From contig CALWZE010000060.1 of the NCBI GenBank assembly GCA_944385925.1, positions 1 through 64,000 on the forward strand: 64,000 bases of DNA, given 5' to 3'. The first letter of the stretch is position 1; every line of letters begins with the position of its first letter. Under the pieces are notes generated by a model. It ran no database searches, was not told the DNA's origin, and saw only the letters and a program-made list of their open reading frames with translations. This DNA is from an uncultured Clostridia bacterium. GTDB taxonomy: Bacteria; Bacillota; Clostridia; Oscillospirales; Ruminococcaceae. Positions 25,414-34,282 of this stretch are shown here, in pieces. A program made the translations under genes and the position numbers.

Positions 25414-25453
25414 CAGGTTCCGGCGAAGGCCGGAACCTGTTTCATTTACTTTA
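25414..25453 (+). terminator. Terminator after murC-kinase
   Basis: An 11-bp perfect stem (25414-25424 with 25429-25439), GAAG loop, followed by a moderately T-rich TTTCATTTACTTT. Confidence 0.7.
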
Positions 25454-25501
25454 TCTTTTACTTTTTCGAATGAATCGTATCAGCTCCATTCAGCGGCATA
25501 T

Positions 25502-25552
25502 AAAAGACGCGCAATCCGCTTAGAAGCGTTTTGCGCGTCTTTTTATTTTTAT
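25502..25552. terminator. Bidirectional terminator
   Basis: A 13-bp stem AAAAGACGCGCAA/TTGCGCGTCTTTT (25502-25514 with 25531-25544) followed on the plus strand by TATTTTTATAT and on the minus strand by TCTTTTATAT. It can serve both convergent transcripts. Confidence 0.8.
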
Positions 25553-25791
25553 ATGTCTAGCGAAGTAAGCCCCCGACTTTGCTCGGGAGGATAAACAGCT
25601 TCCGCTTCAAGGATCGAGAAAAATGAGCCAAAAGCTCTGCAGATGGATTCTTCTGCACCTCTGACAGACTGTAAACGGGCGGTCATCACTTCCCACTCGG
25701 CTTGATACTTCCGGCAAAAACTTTCCTCTTTGCGCAATTCCGCGGTATTATACCACTGAAACACAGCAGATGCGCTTTTCCGCACAGTTTT

Positions 25792-26148
25792 TTAAGAAAG
25801 TCGAAAGCCGTTCTCGTCCTTGCGCGGCTCAATTTGCGTGCGCTGCATCCGCAGGATTTCAAACCGGGGATTTTTCTCAAGCGCTGCAATCAGAATCTCA
25901 ATTCGATTGATCGGGCCCTGCACCTGCGCTTCCACACTGCCGTCCGGATTATTGCGCACCCAACCGCTCAGTCCCAATCGAGTGGCCGTCCGATAGGTCT
26001 CATATCGAAAGCCAACCTGCTGCACGGTACCCTCAAAGCGCAGATGCACACGTGACAAAGGCCCGGACGCAGCGGGAACTTTCACATCCTCTGCCTTTGA
26101 GCCTGTAAGGCTTTCCCATATTCTTTTTGCGGCTTTGCTCAGCTTCAT
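25792..26148 (-). CDS. acyP: Acylphosphatase
   Basis: Hydrolyses acyl phosphates such as acetyl phosphate and 1,3-bisphosphoglycerate. The conserved core is at 33-115 of 118 residues: GTVQQVGFR (40-48, phosphate-binding Arg48) and GWVRNNPDGSVE (62-73, catalytic Asn). An N-terminal extension of about 30 basic residues is longer than usual for the ~90-residue family; a shorter internal start is possible, but GGAGGG lies well placed before the ATG at 26148. Confidence 0.9.
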   Translation of the reverse strand: MKLSKAAKRIWESLTGSKAEDVKVPAASGPLSRVHLRFEGTVQQVGFRYETYRTATRLGLSGWVRNNPDGSVEAQVQGPINRIEILIAALEKNPRFEILRMQRTQIEPRKDENGFRLS

Positions 26149-26168
26149 TCGCCTGCCCTCCGTTTTTC

Positions 26169-26197
26169 AGTGTACCCTGCACAGCCAAAAAACGCAA
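26169..26197 (-). promoter_or_regulatory. Promoter of acyP
   Basis: Minus strand TTGCGT (26192-26197), 17-nt spacer, TACACT (26169-26174). It lies in the gap after mazF. Confidence 0.6.
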
Positions 26198-26220
26198 GGG
26201 GAAACGCCACGTGCGAAAAC

Positions 26221-26571
26221 TCAAAAAGCGTCCAGCCCGAAACTGATTTGAAGCGCTTCATCTATCCGGCGCATAGAGGTCGGATCGACTGTTCCCATCT
26301 TTTCCCGCAGTCTTTTCTTATCGATGGTCCGCACCTGCTCAAGCAGCACAATACTGTCCTTTTGCAGCCCGCAGCTCTGCGCGCCGAGCGCTATGTGGGT
26401 CGGCAGCTTTGTTTTGTCACGCTTACTGGTGATTGCGGCCGCGATAACGGTCGGGCTGTATTTATTGCCAATATCATTCTGGACAATCAGCACCGGACGA
26501 ATTCCGCCCTGTTCCGATCCCACAACGGGACTCAGATCCGCATAAAATACTTCGCCGCGTTTGACGTTCAC
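26221..26571 (-). CDS. MazF/EndoA-type mRNA interferase
   Basis: A single-strand RNA endoribonuclease of the PemK/MazF fold, 116 residues, the standard size when the GTG at 26571 is used (GGAG 8 nt upstream). An in-frame ATG at 26577 is too close to that site. Typical motifs are NVKRGEVFYADLSPVVGSEQ (residues 2-21), GGIRPVLIVQND (22-33) with the catalytic Arg, and TVIAAAITSK (about 40-49) with the catalytic Thr. Most Firmicutes encode a ribbon-helix-helix antitoxin immediately upstream; none is recognisable here in the 350 bp before the gene. Confidence 0.9.
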   Translation of the reverse strand: MNVKRGEVFYADLSPVVGSEQGGIRPVLIVQNDIGNKYSPTVIAAAITSKRDKTKLPTHIALGAQSCGLQKDSIVLLEQVRTIDKKRLREKMGTVDPTSMRRIDEALQISFGLDAF

Positions 26572-26625
26572 AAGCATCACTCCGTTAAAAGGTTTTGTGC
26601 GGTTAGTATTGCCCCATTCAGCCAT

Positions 26626-26877
26626 TTTAAACAGCGTCTCCGTTTCCGAATTTTCCGTCGAGTTTCCCGGCTGTCTTTTCCAGAGTCAGGCAGAATTTCA
26701 TGCATAGCCAGCCCGGATGGTTCAGCCCAGCCGACACTCGGCACGAAAAAACGATTCGGTTCGCAGTCGATTTGCTTTCTCCCCCCGTATAAGGACGGCA
26801 TTTTCCAGCGCTTTATGCAAAAGCAGCGCTGTACGCCCCGGCTTAACAGCTGAGTGCCGGCATATTCAAAAAATAAA
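26626..26877. other. Gap upstream of mazF, no antitoxin gene recognised
   Basis: A 74-codon minus-strand open frame (26577-26801) ends in TGATG at the start of the mazF frame but has no ribosome site and does not resemble any MazE/EndoAI-type antitoxin. Nothing else is supported. Confidence 0.5.
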
Positions 26878-26903
26878 GCCCGAAACCCCTATCGGTTTCA
26901 GGC
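26871..26903 (-). terminator. Terminator after the acpS-nnr-lipoprotein operon
   Basis: A 10-bp stem with one mismatch (26878-26887 with 26894-26903); the minus strand continues TTTATTTTTTG. Confidence 0.82.
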
Positions 26904-26924
26904 CTTGACCGCATTTTTGCCCCT

Positions 26925-27455
26925 TTATTCCGGTGATCCGTCTTTCACTTGATCCAGATAATCAAAGCCGGTTATCTCGATAATCAGCTCTTCGGACGGA
27001 CATTCAATTCTCCGCAGCTGTCCCGCGAAAAAAACAACCCGCGCGCCATAAGAAAGCGTATATTCAATCTCATCATTTGAGCGCTGTCTGCCCTGCGGCT
27101 GCTCGCTTTTGAATGCATCCAGCGCGCGGCTTACGGCGCGAAGCGGATTGCCGTCCTTTAATTCAGAACGTTCCTGCTCGTGGGTTATCCCCAAAAATTC
27201 AGTCTGAACGACCCCGGCCTGATCGGTCAGCCGCATTCCAACCAGTGTCTGCGGCGCGAGGTATTCCAGGCTGTAAGATTCCGATGAATTTCTGGTATAT
27301 AAAAATGATCCGGACAGCGCGTCCCGCGTAAAGTCTGCCGTCAATTGAAAAGGCTCGTCAAAACAGGCAAAATCCGCCTGTGTGCTGTTCTTTGCGGCGC
27401 ATCCTGTCAAAAGCATACACACCAGCAGCGCCGCGCACAACACCCTTCTTTTCAT
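26925..27455 (-). CDS. Lipoprotein of unknown function
   Basis: A 176-residue protein with a lipoprotein signal peptide MKRRVLCAALLVCMLLTGC (lipobox LTGC, Cys19). The mature part looks like a beta-rich outer-surface domain with no recognisable family. The ATG at 27455 follows GGGGGAG 5 nt upstream. It is the last gene of the operon small membrane protein-acpS-nnrED-lipoprotein, and in many Clostridia a lipoprotein of this size follows this fusion gene. Confidence 0.75.
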   Translation of the reverse strand: MKRRVLCAALLVCMLLTGCAAKNSTQADFACFDEPFQLTADFTRDALSGSFLYTRNSSESYSLEYLAPQTLVGMRLTDQAGVVQTEFLGITHEQERSELKDGNPLRAVSRALDAFKSEQPQGRQRSNDEIEYTLSYGARVVFFAGQLRRIECPSEELIIEITGFDYLDQVKDGSPE

Positions 27456-27487
27456 AAAGACTCCCCCAAACACCGTCTTTGTTCGGG

Positions 27488-28996
27488 TCAGCTCTCCAGT
27501 TCCGCAACAGCTGCGGGCAGATACTCTGCAACGGTCGACGCGCACATGCTGTGCATCGGCAATTCATTCGCCGCAAGATCAGCCGCACGGCTGTGAACCC
27601 ACACGCCGAGCATCGCGGCGTTTATCGGTGCGATTCCCATTGCCGCGAAGGAGGCAACGCATCCGCACAGCAAATCACCGCTGCCGCCCTTCGCAAGACC
27701 TGCGTTGCCGATGGTGCAGAGCCTCGTTGTTCCATCCGGCGCGGCGATCACCGTATTCTCGCTTTTCAGCACGACCACCGCATCCCATTCACGCGCATAC
27801 TGCATCGCAAGCCTGATCCGGTCCTCCAGCACCTGCGCAACCGTGAGCCCTGTCAGCCGTGCGAATTCCCCCACATGCGGGGTCAAAATCACCGGTTGTC
27901 TGTGACCCTTAAGCAAGCTTATGTTCTCAGCCAGCAGATTTATGCCGTCTGCATCAAAAACAAGGGTACCGGAGGCATGTTCCAGCACATCCTGAATCAG
28001 GCCGCGCGCACTGTTGGTCTGGGAAAGTCCGCAGCCAATGGCCGCGGCACTGCTCGCGCGCAGAAAGTCGGTAAAATATTTAGGATCGTTTTTTACATCG
28101 ATCAAAATTGCCTCAGGACAATGTGCGGCAACCGCCTCCAGCGTCTTTTCTCCAGACGCAACCGCCAAAAGTCCGGCACCGCAGCTGAGCGCCCCCTTTG
28201 CGCAGAGCACTGCCGCGCCCCGATAGCGATCACATCCGGCCACAACCGCAAGCTTTCCATACTGCCCTTTATGGGCGAACGGGTCCCGTGCAGGCAGCAG
28301 CGCAGAGAGCTCATTTCTTTCCAGCGCCTCCAACTGTGCACAGTCCACAAAAGCCTCGGCCGGAATTCCCAAATCCGGCACCTTGATTTCTCCGCAAAAC
28401 GCAGTACTGTTTTTCAGCAGATGCGCGGGCTTTTTGGCAACCATTGCAACAGTGCAATCCGCACGGAAACTTCCTTCGGCGGCTGTTCCGCCGTCGGCCG
28501 TAAGTCCGCTGGGTATATCCGCGCTTATTTTATACGATTCGACATTTTTCGATGCAGTTTCAAAAAGCGTTTTTACCGGTTCGGTGAGCGCGCCGTGAAA
28601 GCCGATGCCGTAAACGGCGTCCAGTATAACCGCGGCCCGCTCCAATTCAGCCTGCGCCTGTTCCGGATGACCGGCCGCTTCAATTACCGGTACGCCGGCA
28701 GCAACCGCGCGCTCATACATCGTCACGGCGTCGCCGCTTTTTGGTTCCCCGGCACACAGAAGGATCACCGGCAAAGCGCCGTTTTCCCGCAGCAGCCTTG
28801 CGCAGACAAAGCCGTCGCCGCCGTTTCCGCCCCGCCCACAAAGCAGCGCGGCTCGCACGCCCCGCATCCGCCGAAAACGGGCGGCAATCTGCTCATAAAG
28901 CGCCCGCCCTGCGCGCTGCATCAAAGTTTCCAGCGACAGCCCGCGCTCGACCGCATTCGCCTCGGCGCGGCGCTGTCCATCCGACGTTAAAATCAT
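27488..28996 (-). CDS. nnrE-nnrD fusion: Bifunctional NAD(P)H-hydrate epimerase / ADP-dependent NAD(P)H-hydrate dehydratase
   Basis: Repairs hydrated NADH and NADPH. The N-terminal YjeF_N epimerase domain (about 1-215) has GRGGNGGDG (54-62); the C-terminal ribokinase-like dehydratase domain (about 225-500) has the ADP/phosphate motif GNAGLAKGGSGD near 425. At 502 residues it is the usual fusion length. Its ATG overlaps the acpS stop by 4 bp (ATGA). Confidence 0.95.
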   Translation of the reverse strand: MILTSDGQRRAEANAVERGLSLETLMQRAGRALYEQIAARFRRMRGVRAALLCGRGGNGGDGFVCARLLRENGALPVILLCAGEPKSGDAVTMYERAVAAGVPVIEAAGHPEQAQAELERAAVILDAVYGIGFHGALTEPVKTLFETASKNVESYKISADIPSGLTADGGTAAEGSFRADCTVAMVAKKPAHLLKNSTAFCGEIKVPDLGIPAEAFVDCAQLEALERNELSALLPARDPFAHKGQYGKLAVVAGCDRYRGAAVLCAKGALSCGAGLLAVASGEKTLEAVAAHCPEAILIDVKNDPKYFTDFLRASSAAAIGCGLSQTNSARGLIQDVLEHASGTLVFDADGINLLAENISLLKGHRQPVILTPHVGEFARLTGLTVAQVLEDRIRLAMQYAREWDAVVVLKSENTVIAAPDGTTRLCTIGNAGLAKGGSGDLLCGCVASFAAMGIAPINAAMLGVWVHSRAADLAANELPMHSMCASTVAEYLPAAVAELES

Positions 28997-29361
28997 CTTT
29001 CTTTCTCCGTTTCCAACAGAACATTGGCGAGCGCAAAGCCCGCGGTGTTGGTCAGCGCGACAAAGGCGCGCAGGCCATGTTCCTTCATAATCGCGGCAAT
29101 ATTTCCGCTAAAGACGAAATACGGCTTGCCGAGTTCGTCCCGCAGCACCGATATTTCCTCCATCGAAAAACCGCGTACCCCGGTGCCGAGCGCTTTTGCA
29201 AGGGATTCCTTGGCGGCAAAACAGCCCGCCAGCTTCTGCGCGCTGCCGCCGAAAGCGGCGCGCTCGGCCTGAGAAAAGCAAAAACTCATAAAACGGCCGT
29301 TTTCCATGCTCTTTTTAATTCGATCTATCTCAATCAGGTCGTTTCCGATCCCGTAAACCAT
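28993..29361 (-). CDS. acpS: Holo-[acyl-carrier-protein] synthase
   Basis: Transfers phosphopantetheine from CoA to acyl carrier protein. The 122-residue protein has the Mg-binding GNDLIEIDRI (5-14) and AAKESLAKALGTG (about 49-61) motifs. The ATG at 29361 follows a GGGGG site and matches the conserved start; an upstream in-frame start overlaps the previous gene and is not supported. It is translationally coupled to the nnr fusion gene. Confidence 0.95.
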   Translation of the reverse strand: MVYGIGNDLIEIDRIKKSMENGRFMSFCFSQAERAAFGGSAQKLAGCFAAKESLAKALGTGVRGFSMEEISVLRDELGKPYFVFSGNIAAIMKEHGLRAFVALTNTAGFALANVLLETEKER

Positions 29362-29374
29362 GCTTAACCCCCGC

Positions 29375-29584
29375 TTATTCTTTCTTGGCGGCGTCTTCAC
29401 CGTCCGGCTGCTGCGACTGCTCTTCGAGCTGCTCATATTTCAGCGCGTAAATGATGTTGCATCCCATTGCGGCAATCGCAAAAACCGCGCCCGCATCCGG
29501 CCAGTTCAGCCAGCCGCCGATCACTACCGTGCCAAAAAAGCCGCAGATCAGGGTGGAGAGAAAAGCAAAAACCAGTTCCCGCAT
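29375..29584 (-). CDS. Small membrane protein
   Basis: A 69-residue protein with two hydrophobic helices (about 2-23 and 30-48) and a charged, Gln/Glu-rich C-terminal tail. No family is recognised. AGGAGACCGGAG lies directly before the ATG, and the stop is 13 nt from acpS, so it is the first gene of the acpS operon. Function is unknown. Confidence 0.65.
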   Translation of the reverse strand: MRELVFAFLSTLICGFFGTVVIGGWLNWPDAGAVFAIAAMGCNIIYALKYEQLEEQSQQPDGEDAAKKE

Positions 29585-29595
29585 TTCTCCGGTCT

Positions 29596-29625
29596 CCTTT
29601 TACATTTAAACTCTGTTTTATTATA
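29596..29625 (-). promoter_or_regulatory. Possible -10 region for the acpS operon
   Basis: A perfect TATAAT on the minus strand (29620-29625) lies about 35 nt before the small membrane protein ATG. The -35 at the right distance is poor (TGGAAT). Confidence 0.4.
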
Positions 29626-29649
29626 AAGCATCGCTTCGCAAAATTCCAC

Positions 29650-29678
29650 TTGCAAGCCTGCGCGCAACGTGGTATCAT
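29650..29678 (+). promoter_or_regulatory. Promoter of the pheST T-box transcript
   Basis: TTGCAA (29650-29655), 17-nt spacer, TATCAT (29673-29678). Confidence 0.75.
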
Positions 29679-29684
29679 ATTTTG

Positions 29685-29950
29685 TACAAACGCGACGACA
29701 TGGCAAAGTAGCGCGTCACCCAAAGGCAAAGAGAGCGCCGTCACCGGCTGAAAGCGTGCGCACGGGAATCGATTTACGCGTGAATTTCACCATACCAGCG
29801 GCCTTGCTGAACCCTTTCCAGTTATTAGGCTTGGACGGTTTTTCCGCCGTTATTCGGACAATGAGCGCCGGCTTTGCCGGAACGTGGGTGGTACCGCGGA
29901 GCTTTTCAGTGGCTTCGTCCCTTCAATTGTGATGGGGCGGGCTTTTTTTG
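29685..29950 (+). ncRNA. T-box riboswitch (tRNA-Phe) upstream of pheS-pheT
   Basis: A T-box leader: Stem I with an AGAGAGC bulge and a GGCTGAAAGC loop region, a specifier segment GAAT-TTC-AC (UUC at 29786-29788, a Phe codon), and the T-box sequence AACGTGGGTGGTACCGCGG (29881-29899). A terminator hairpin (about 29912-29941) with a run of seven T follows. Uncharged tRNA-Phe should prevent termination and raise pheST. Confidence 0.9.
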
Positions 29951-30008
29951 TTTGTCTGAACGGTAAAGCGCGCCGCAGAAAAATGCAAATCAATATTGAG
30001 GTGAAGAT

Positions 30009-31028
30009 ATGAAAGAACAACTGAACCAGATCCAGCAGACGGCCGAGACGCTGCTGCGGCAGGCCGACCGCACCGAAACGGTCGAGGAGCTGCGGGTCCG
30101 TTTTCTCGGCAAAAAGGGCGAGTTGACCGCAATTCTCAAGCAGATGGGTTCGCTGTCCGCTGAGGAGCGTCCCGCCATGGGCCAGCTTGCAAACGAGGTC
30201 CGTGCCAAAATCGAGGGCATGATCGCCGAACGCGCCAAAGAGCTGGGCGAACTTGCCATGCGCAAAAAGCTGGAAGCCGAGACCATCGACGTCACCCTCC
30301 CGGGCAAAAAACCGGTAGTGGGAAAACGGCATCCGCTGTGGCAGGTACTGGACGAGATCAAGGACATCTTCCTCGGCATGGGTTTTGACGTTGCCGAGGG
30401 TCCTGAGGTGGAATACGATCACTACAACTTTGAGCTGCTGAATATTCCGAAAGGCCATCCGGCGCGGGATACTCAGGACACCTTCTATATCAACGACAAC
30501 GTCGTGCTGCGCACCCAGACCTCTCCGATGCAGGTCCGTGTCATGCAGAATCAGAAACCGCCGATCCGGATCATCGCGCCCGGCACCGTCTATCGTTCAG
30601 ACGCTGTGGACGCGACCCATTCCCCCATCTTCCATCAGATCGAAGGTTTGGTCGTGGACAAGGGCATCACAATGTCCGACCTTAAGGGCACGCTGGAAGT
30701 CTTCGCCAAAAAGCTGTACGGAGACGATACCATGGTTCGTTTCCGCCCGCATCACTTCCCCTTCACCGAGCCGAGCGCCGAGATGGACGCCGCCTGCTTC
30801 GTCTGCAAGGGCGAGGGCTGCCGTCTGTGCAAAGGCGAGGGCTGGATCGAGATCCTCGGCTGCGGCATGGTTCACCCCAAGGTGCTTGCCAACTGCGGGA
30901 TCGATCCTGAGGTCTATTCCGGTTTCGCATTCGGCATGGGTCTTGACCGCATTGTCATGAAGCGGTACGGCATCGACGACCTGCGTCTGCTGTTTGAAAA
31001 CGACATGCGGTTCCTGGATCAGTTTTAA
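30009..31028 (+). CDS. pheS: Phenylalanine--tRNA ligase alpha subunit
   Basis: The catalytic subunit of the alpha2-beta2 synthetase that charges tRNA-Phe. The 339 residues comprise an N-terminal coiled-coil arm (about 1-85) for tRNA contact and the class II core with motif 2 ([20 protein letters not shown], residues about 178-198) and motif 3 ([17 protein letters not shown] near 305-320). A Cys cluster [14 protein letters not shown] (about 258-271) in the insertion resembles the zinc-binding site seen in some bacterial PheS. GAGGTG precedes the ATG. pheT follows 21 nt later. Confidence 0.97.
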   Translation: MKEQLNQIQQTAETLLRQADRTETVEELRVRFLGKKGELTAILKQMGSLSAEERPAMGQLANEVRAKIEGMIAERAKELGELAMRKKLEAETIDVTLPGKKPVVGKRHPLWQVLDEIKDIFLGMGFDVAEGPEVEYDHYNFELLNIPKGHPARDTQDTFYINDNVVLRTQTSPMQVRVMQNQKPPIRIIAPGTVYRSDAVDATHSPIFHQIEGLVVDKGITMSDLKGTLEVFAKKLYGDDTMVRFRPHHFPFTEPSAEMDAACFVCKGEGCRLCKGEGWIEILGCGMVHPKVLANCGIDPEVYSGFAFGMGLDRIVMKRYGIDDLRLLFENDMRFLDQF

Positions 31029-31049
31029 GTAAAGGGGAGGAAAACAGTT

Positions 31050-33485
31050 ATGAATCTGCCAATCAAATGGCTGCAAGTATATACCGACGTTGACGTGCCC
31101 ATCAAGGAGTTTGCCCACCGCATGACCATGACCGGCAGCAAGGTCGAGGGTTGGGAGCGGGAAGCCGACCACATCCGTAATGTGGTGACCGGCAAGGTAG
31201 TCTCGATGGAACGGCATCCCAATTCCGATCATCTCTGGATCTGCCAGATCGACGTCAATACCGGCGAGCCGCTTCAGATCGTGACCGGTGCGCAAAACCT
31301 CAAAGCGGGAGACGTCGTCCCGGTTGCGCTGGACAATTCTGATTTGCCAAACGGCGCACACATCAAAGCGGGCAAACTGCGCGGCGAGCAAAGCAACGGC
31401 ATGCTCTGCTCAATCGGAGAGCTCGGCTTCACCACCCACGATTTTCCTGACTGCATCGAGGACGGCATCATGGTGCTGCCTGCGGACACCCCGCTCGGCG
31501 TGCCGGTCGAAAACCTGCTCGGCATGGACGACACCGTCGTCGAATTCGAGATCACTTCCAACCGTCCCGACTGCATGTCCATCACCGGCCTTGCCCGCGA
31601 AGCGGCGATCACCTTTGGCAAGGCGCTGAATATCCCCGAGCCCAAGGTCACCAAAACGCACGGCGACGTTTCCGCTTTTCTGAAGGTGGACAACCTCACG
31701 CCGGATAACTGCTACCGCTATACCGGCGCAATTGTCGAAAATGTGCGGGTTAAGCCTTCGCCCCAGTGGATGCGGGAGCGGCTGCGCCACTGCGGCGTGC
31801 GTCCCATCAACAACATCGTCGACATCACCAACTATGTCATGCTGGAATACAACCAGCCGATGCATGCCTTTGATTTCCGCAACGTCAAGGACGGCCACAT
31901 TGTTGTCCGCCAGGCGCGCGCGGGCGAGAAAATCACGACACTGGACGATATTGAGCGCACGCTCGACGAATCCATGATGGTCATCGCGGACAGCGAAAAG
32001 CCGATTGCGGTCGCCGGCGTCATGGGCGGCGAGTACAGCGGTATTCAGGACGACACCACCACCCTGATTTTCGAATCCGCCTGCTTCAACGGCATCAATG
32101 TCCGCTCGACCGCCAAAGCGCTCGGCATGCGCACCGAAGCCTCCTCCCGGTATGAGAAGGGACTTGATCCCAACAACACGGTCCCGGCGATTCTGCGCGC
32201 GCTTGAGCTTGTCGAGCTGCTGGACGCCGGCGACGTTGTCGGCGGTCTGGTGGATGCGGTCGGCACAATGCCGACGCCGCCGGATATTCCCCTGCAGCCC
32301 GATCGGGTGCGCACCTTCCTCGGCGCGGATATTCCCACAGAATTCATGGTGGACACGCTTAAAAAGCTGGGCTGCCGCGTGGACGGCGCGCTGCATGTCA
32401 CGCCGCCGACCTGGCGCGCGGACCTTGAGGGTTTTGCAGACCTTGCAGAGGAAGTCGCCCGCTTCTATGGCTACGACGTAATACCGACCACTATCATGAC
32501 CGGCGTCGCAGAGGCCCGGCCCACCGAGCATCAGCGCTTTGAGCGCATGATGGTGGACGCCTGCGTCGGCAGCGGCCTGTATGAGATCAACACCTACACC
32601 TTCATGAGCAGCAAAATGCTGGATATGATGAATCTGCCCGCCGACCACAAGCTGCGGGATTGTGTCGTTATCAGCAATCCCCTTGGCGAGGACACGAGCC
32701 TTGTGCGCTCAACGGCCGTCCCCTCTATGCTGGAGGTGCTCGCGCGCAATTACAACGCCCGCATTCCCAGCGCCTCTATGTTCGAGCTTGCTGTAGAATT
32801 TGAACCGCGCAGGGAATCGGCCGCCTGGGAAGAGATCTTCTGCGATCACGCGGTTGTGGAGCATCCCGACCGCATTCCGCTGCTTCCGATTGAGCACCGC
32901 AAGCTGATTGCCGGCGGATATGGCGTGCTGGACTTCTATGCGCTTAAGGGAATTGTTGAGCTTCTGCTGGACAAAGCCGGCGTACAGAACATTGAATACA
33001 CTGCTGTAAAAGATCATCCGAGCTATCATCCCGGCCGTACTGCCGCGGTTATGGCGGATGGCCGCCAGATCGGTATTTTCGGCGAAATTTCGCCTGTGGT
33101 TTGCGCAAACTACGGGATCAAAGACCGCGTTTGCATAGCCGATCTTGATCTTGACGCTATCTACGAGCTGCGCGGCGGCGTTCGTCATTATGTCTCGCTG
33201 CCCAAGTTCCCCGCCGTTACCCGCGATCTCGCGCTGGTATGCGATCTGTCCGTTCCTTCCGCCAGCCTGGAAGCCGCTATCCGCAAGGGATGCGGACGAT
33301 TGTTGGAGAGCGTTCGCGTCTTTGATATTTACACCGGTGATAAGGTTGCCGCAGGCAAAAAGAGCATTGCTTACAACCTGGTGCTTCGCGACAGTGAAAA
33401 GACCCTGACCGACGAAGAGGTCGACGCCGCCGTTAAGCGTTCGCTGAAAGCCCTCGCAGAAGCGGGTGCGGAACTGCGCAGCTGA
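31050..33485 (+). CDS. pheT: Phenylalanine--tRNA ligase beta subunit
   Basis: The 811-residue partner of PheS. Domains in order: EMAP/tRNA-binding OB-fold (about 40-150), B3/4 editing domain (about 205-385), B5 (about 400-475), the class II-like core (about 480-690) and a C-terminal anticodon-binding FDX-ACB domain (about 718-811). GGGGAGG precedes the ATG. A strong terminator lies about 170 nt downstream. Confidence 0.97.
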   Translation: MNLPIKWLQVYTDVDVPIKEFAHRMTMTGSKVEGWEREADHIRNVVTGKVVSMERHPNSDHLWICQIDVNTGEPLQIVTGAQNLKAGDVVPVALDNSDLPNGAHIKAGKLRGEQSNGMLCSIGELGFTTHDFPDCIEDGIMVLPADTPLGVPVENLLGMDDTVVEFEITSNRPDCMSITGLAREAAITFGKALNIPEPKVTKTHGDVSAFLKVDNLTPDNCYRYTGAIVENVRVKPSPQWMRERLRHCGVRPINNIVDITNYVMLEYNQPMHAFDFRNVKDGHIVVRQARAGEKITTLDDIERTLDESMMVIADSEKPIAVAGVMGGEYSGIQDDTTTLIFESACFNGINVRSTAKALGMRTEASSRYEKGLDPNNTVPAILRALELVELLDAGDVVGGLVDAVGTMPTPPDIPLQPDRVRTFLGADIPTEFMVDTLKKLGCRVDGALHVTPPTWRADLEGFADLAEEVARFYGYDVIPTTIMTGVAEARPTEHQRFERMMVDACVGSGLYEINTYTFMSSKMLDMMNLPADHKLRDCVVISNPLGEDTSLVRSTAVPSMLEVLARNYNARIPSASMFELAVEFEPRRESAAWEEIFCDHAVVEHPDRIPLLPIEHRKLIAGGYGVLDFYALKGIVELLLDKAGVQNIEYTAVKDHPSYHPGRTAAVMADGRQIGIFGEISPVVCANYGIKDRVCIADLDLDAIYELRGGVRHYVSLPKFPAVTRDLALVCDLSVPSASLEAAIRKGCGRLLESVRVFDIYTGDKVAAGKKSIAYNLVLRDSEKTLTDEEVDAAVKRSLKALAEAGAELRS

Positions 33486-33654
33486 GACGGTACAAGCTTT
33501 TGTAAAAATCAGGCTTCTCAGCGGCCGCTTCGGTAAATAGCTATCCCGCTCATAGGACGTGCCTAAACGCTAAAAGGGCCCCATCTTAAAAAGCGTCCGG
33601 CGCTTGGAAAAGCAGCTTGTCTCCTTCTTGATAGGGAAAAACAGCAATAAATCG

Positions 33655-33682
33655 AAAGCCTCCAGCAAGCTGGAGGCTTTTT
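33655..33682 (+). terminator. Terminator after pheST
   Basis: An 11-bp perfect stem (33655-33665 with 33670-33680), CAAG loop, followed by TTG and a short T-run (CTTTTTG). Confidence 0.88.
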
Positions 33683-34166
33683 GCTTACCGGCACAAGTCA
33701 GAATCCCGGTTTTGCCGGGGATGTGAAGTCCTCGAACAGGCATACCGCCTGTAACTCCTGATCCCTGTATTCCCTGCCCTGCTGTGCGAAATTACACGAC
33801 TTCTCTTCACCTCGATTTTCTCTCCTGCGCTTGACAAATAATGCCGCTTTGCCCGAAGGCTTAAAGCAAACGCTTTTTGTTCTTTTCGTCGGGGCTGCGG
33901 CTTGTTGCGCAGGTGATAGCATATATTTCAAGAACCGTTTGCTGTCCTGCGGGTGTCCATGCCGGACCGATGCAAGAAAATATGCTTGCACCCGCTTTTG
34001 CGTGCCCTTATTTTCTTTCATCATAAAAGAAAAATCGCATGCCCCTACCCAGGCATTAACCGATACCAACATGCGCCCCTTCAGCCCTGCGACCCGTTGT
34101 TGTTATAAGATTCCGATCTTTTTTCGGTTTCCAGGCCTCAAAACCGGCGGAATTGCAAAAGAAACT

Positions 34167-34195
34167 TGTATATTTCATTAAATTCGTGTATTCTA
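34167..34195 (+). promoter_or_regulatory. Promoter of ireB
   Basis: TTGTAT (34167-34172), 17-nt spacer, TATTCT (34190-34195). The leader is about 80 nt. Confidence 0.6.
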
Positions 34196-34282
34196 TATAG
34201 ATAGAGTATAGAATCAATTTTATCTGTGCATCCCCTATGCAGCTTGTCCTGCCGGGATGCAACTTGTCGGAAAGGAGCAGTT

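Larger units (their letters stand above)
25327..25791. other. Intergenic region with two hairpins, no gene recognised
   Basis: Between the convergent kinase and acylphosphatase genes. Two terminator hairpins (25414-25439 and 25502-25544) are the only supported features. Confidence 0.55.
33486..34282. other. About 800 bp without a recognisable gene
   Basis: It holds the pheST terminator (33655-33682), a CCCGGTTTTGCCGGGG palindromic element at 33705-33720, and the ireB promoter near the end. Open frames on both strands are short and lack ribosome sites. Confidence 0.55.

Noticed and set aside
26577..26801. A 74-codon open frame ending at the mazF start, considered as an antitoxin
   Set aside because: No ribosome site and no resemblance to ribbon-helix-helix or AbrB-type antitoxins.
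29861..29899. The palindrome at 29867-29880 as a separate terminator
   Set aside because: It lies directly before the T-box sequence and is better explained as part of the T-box leader fold.
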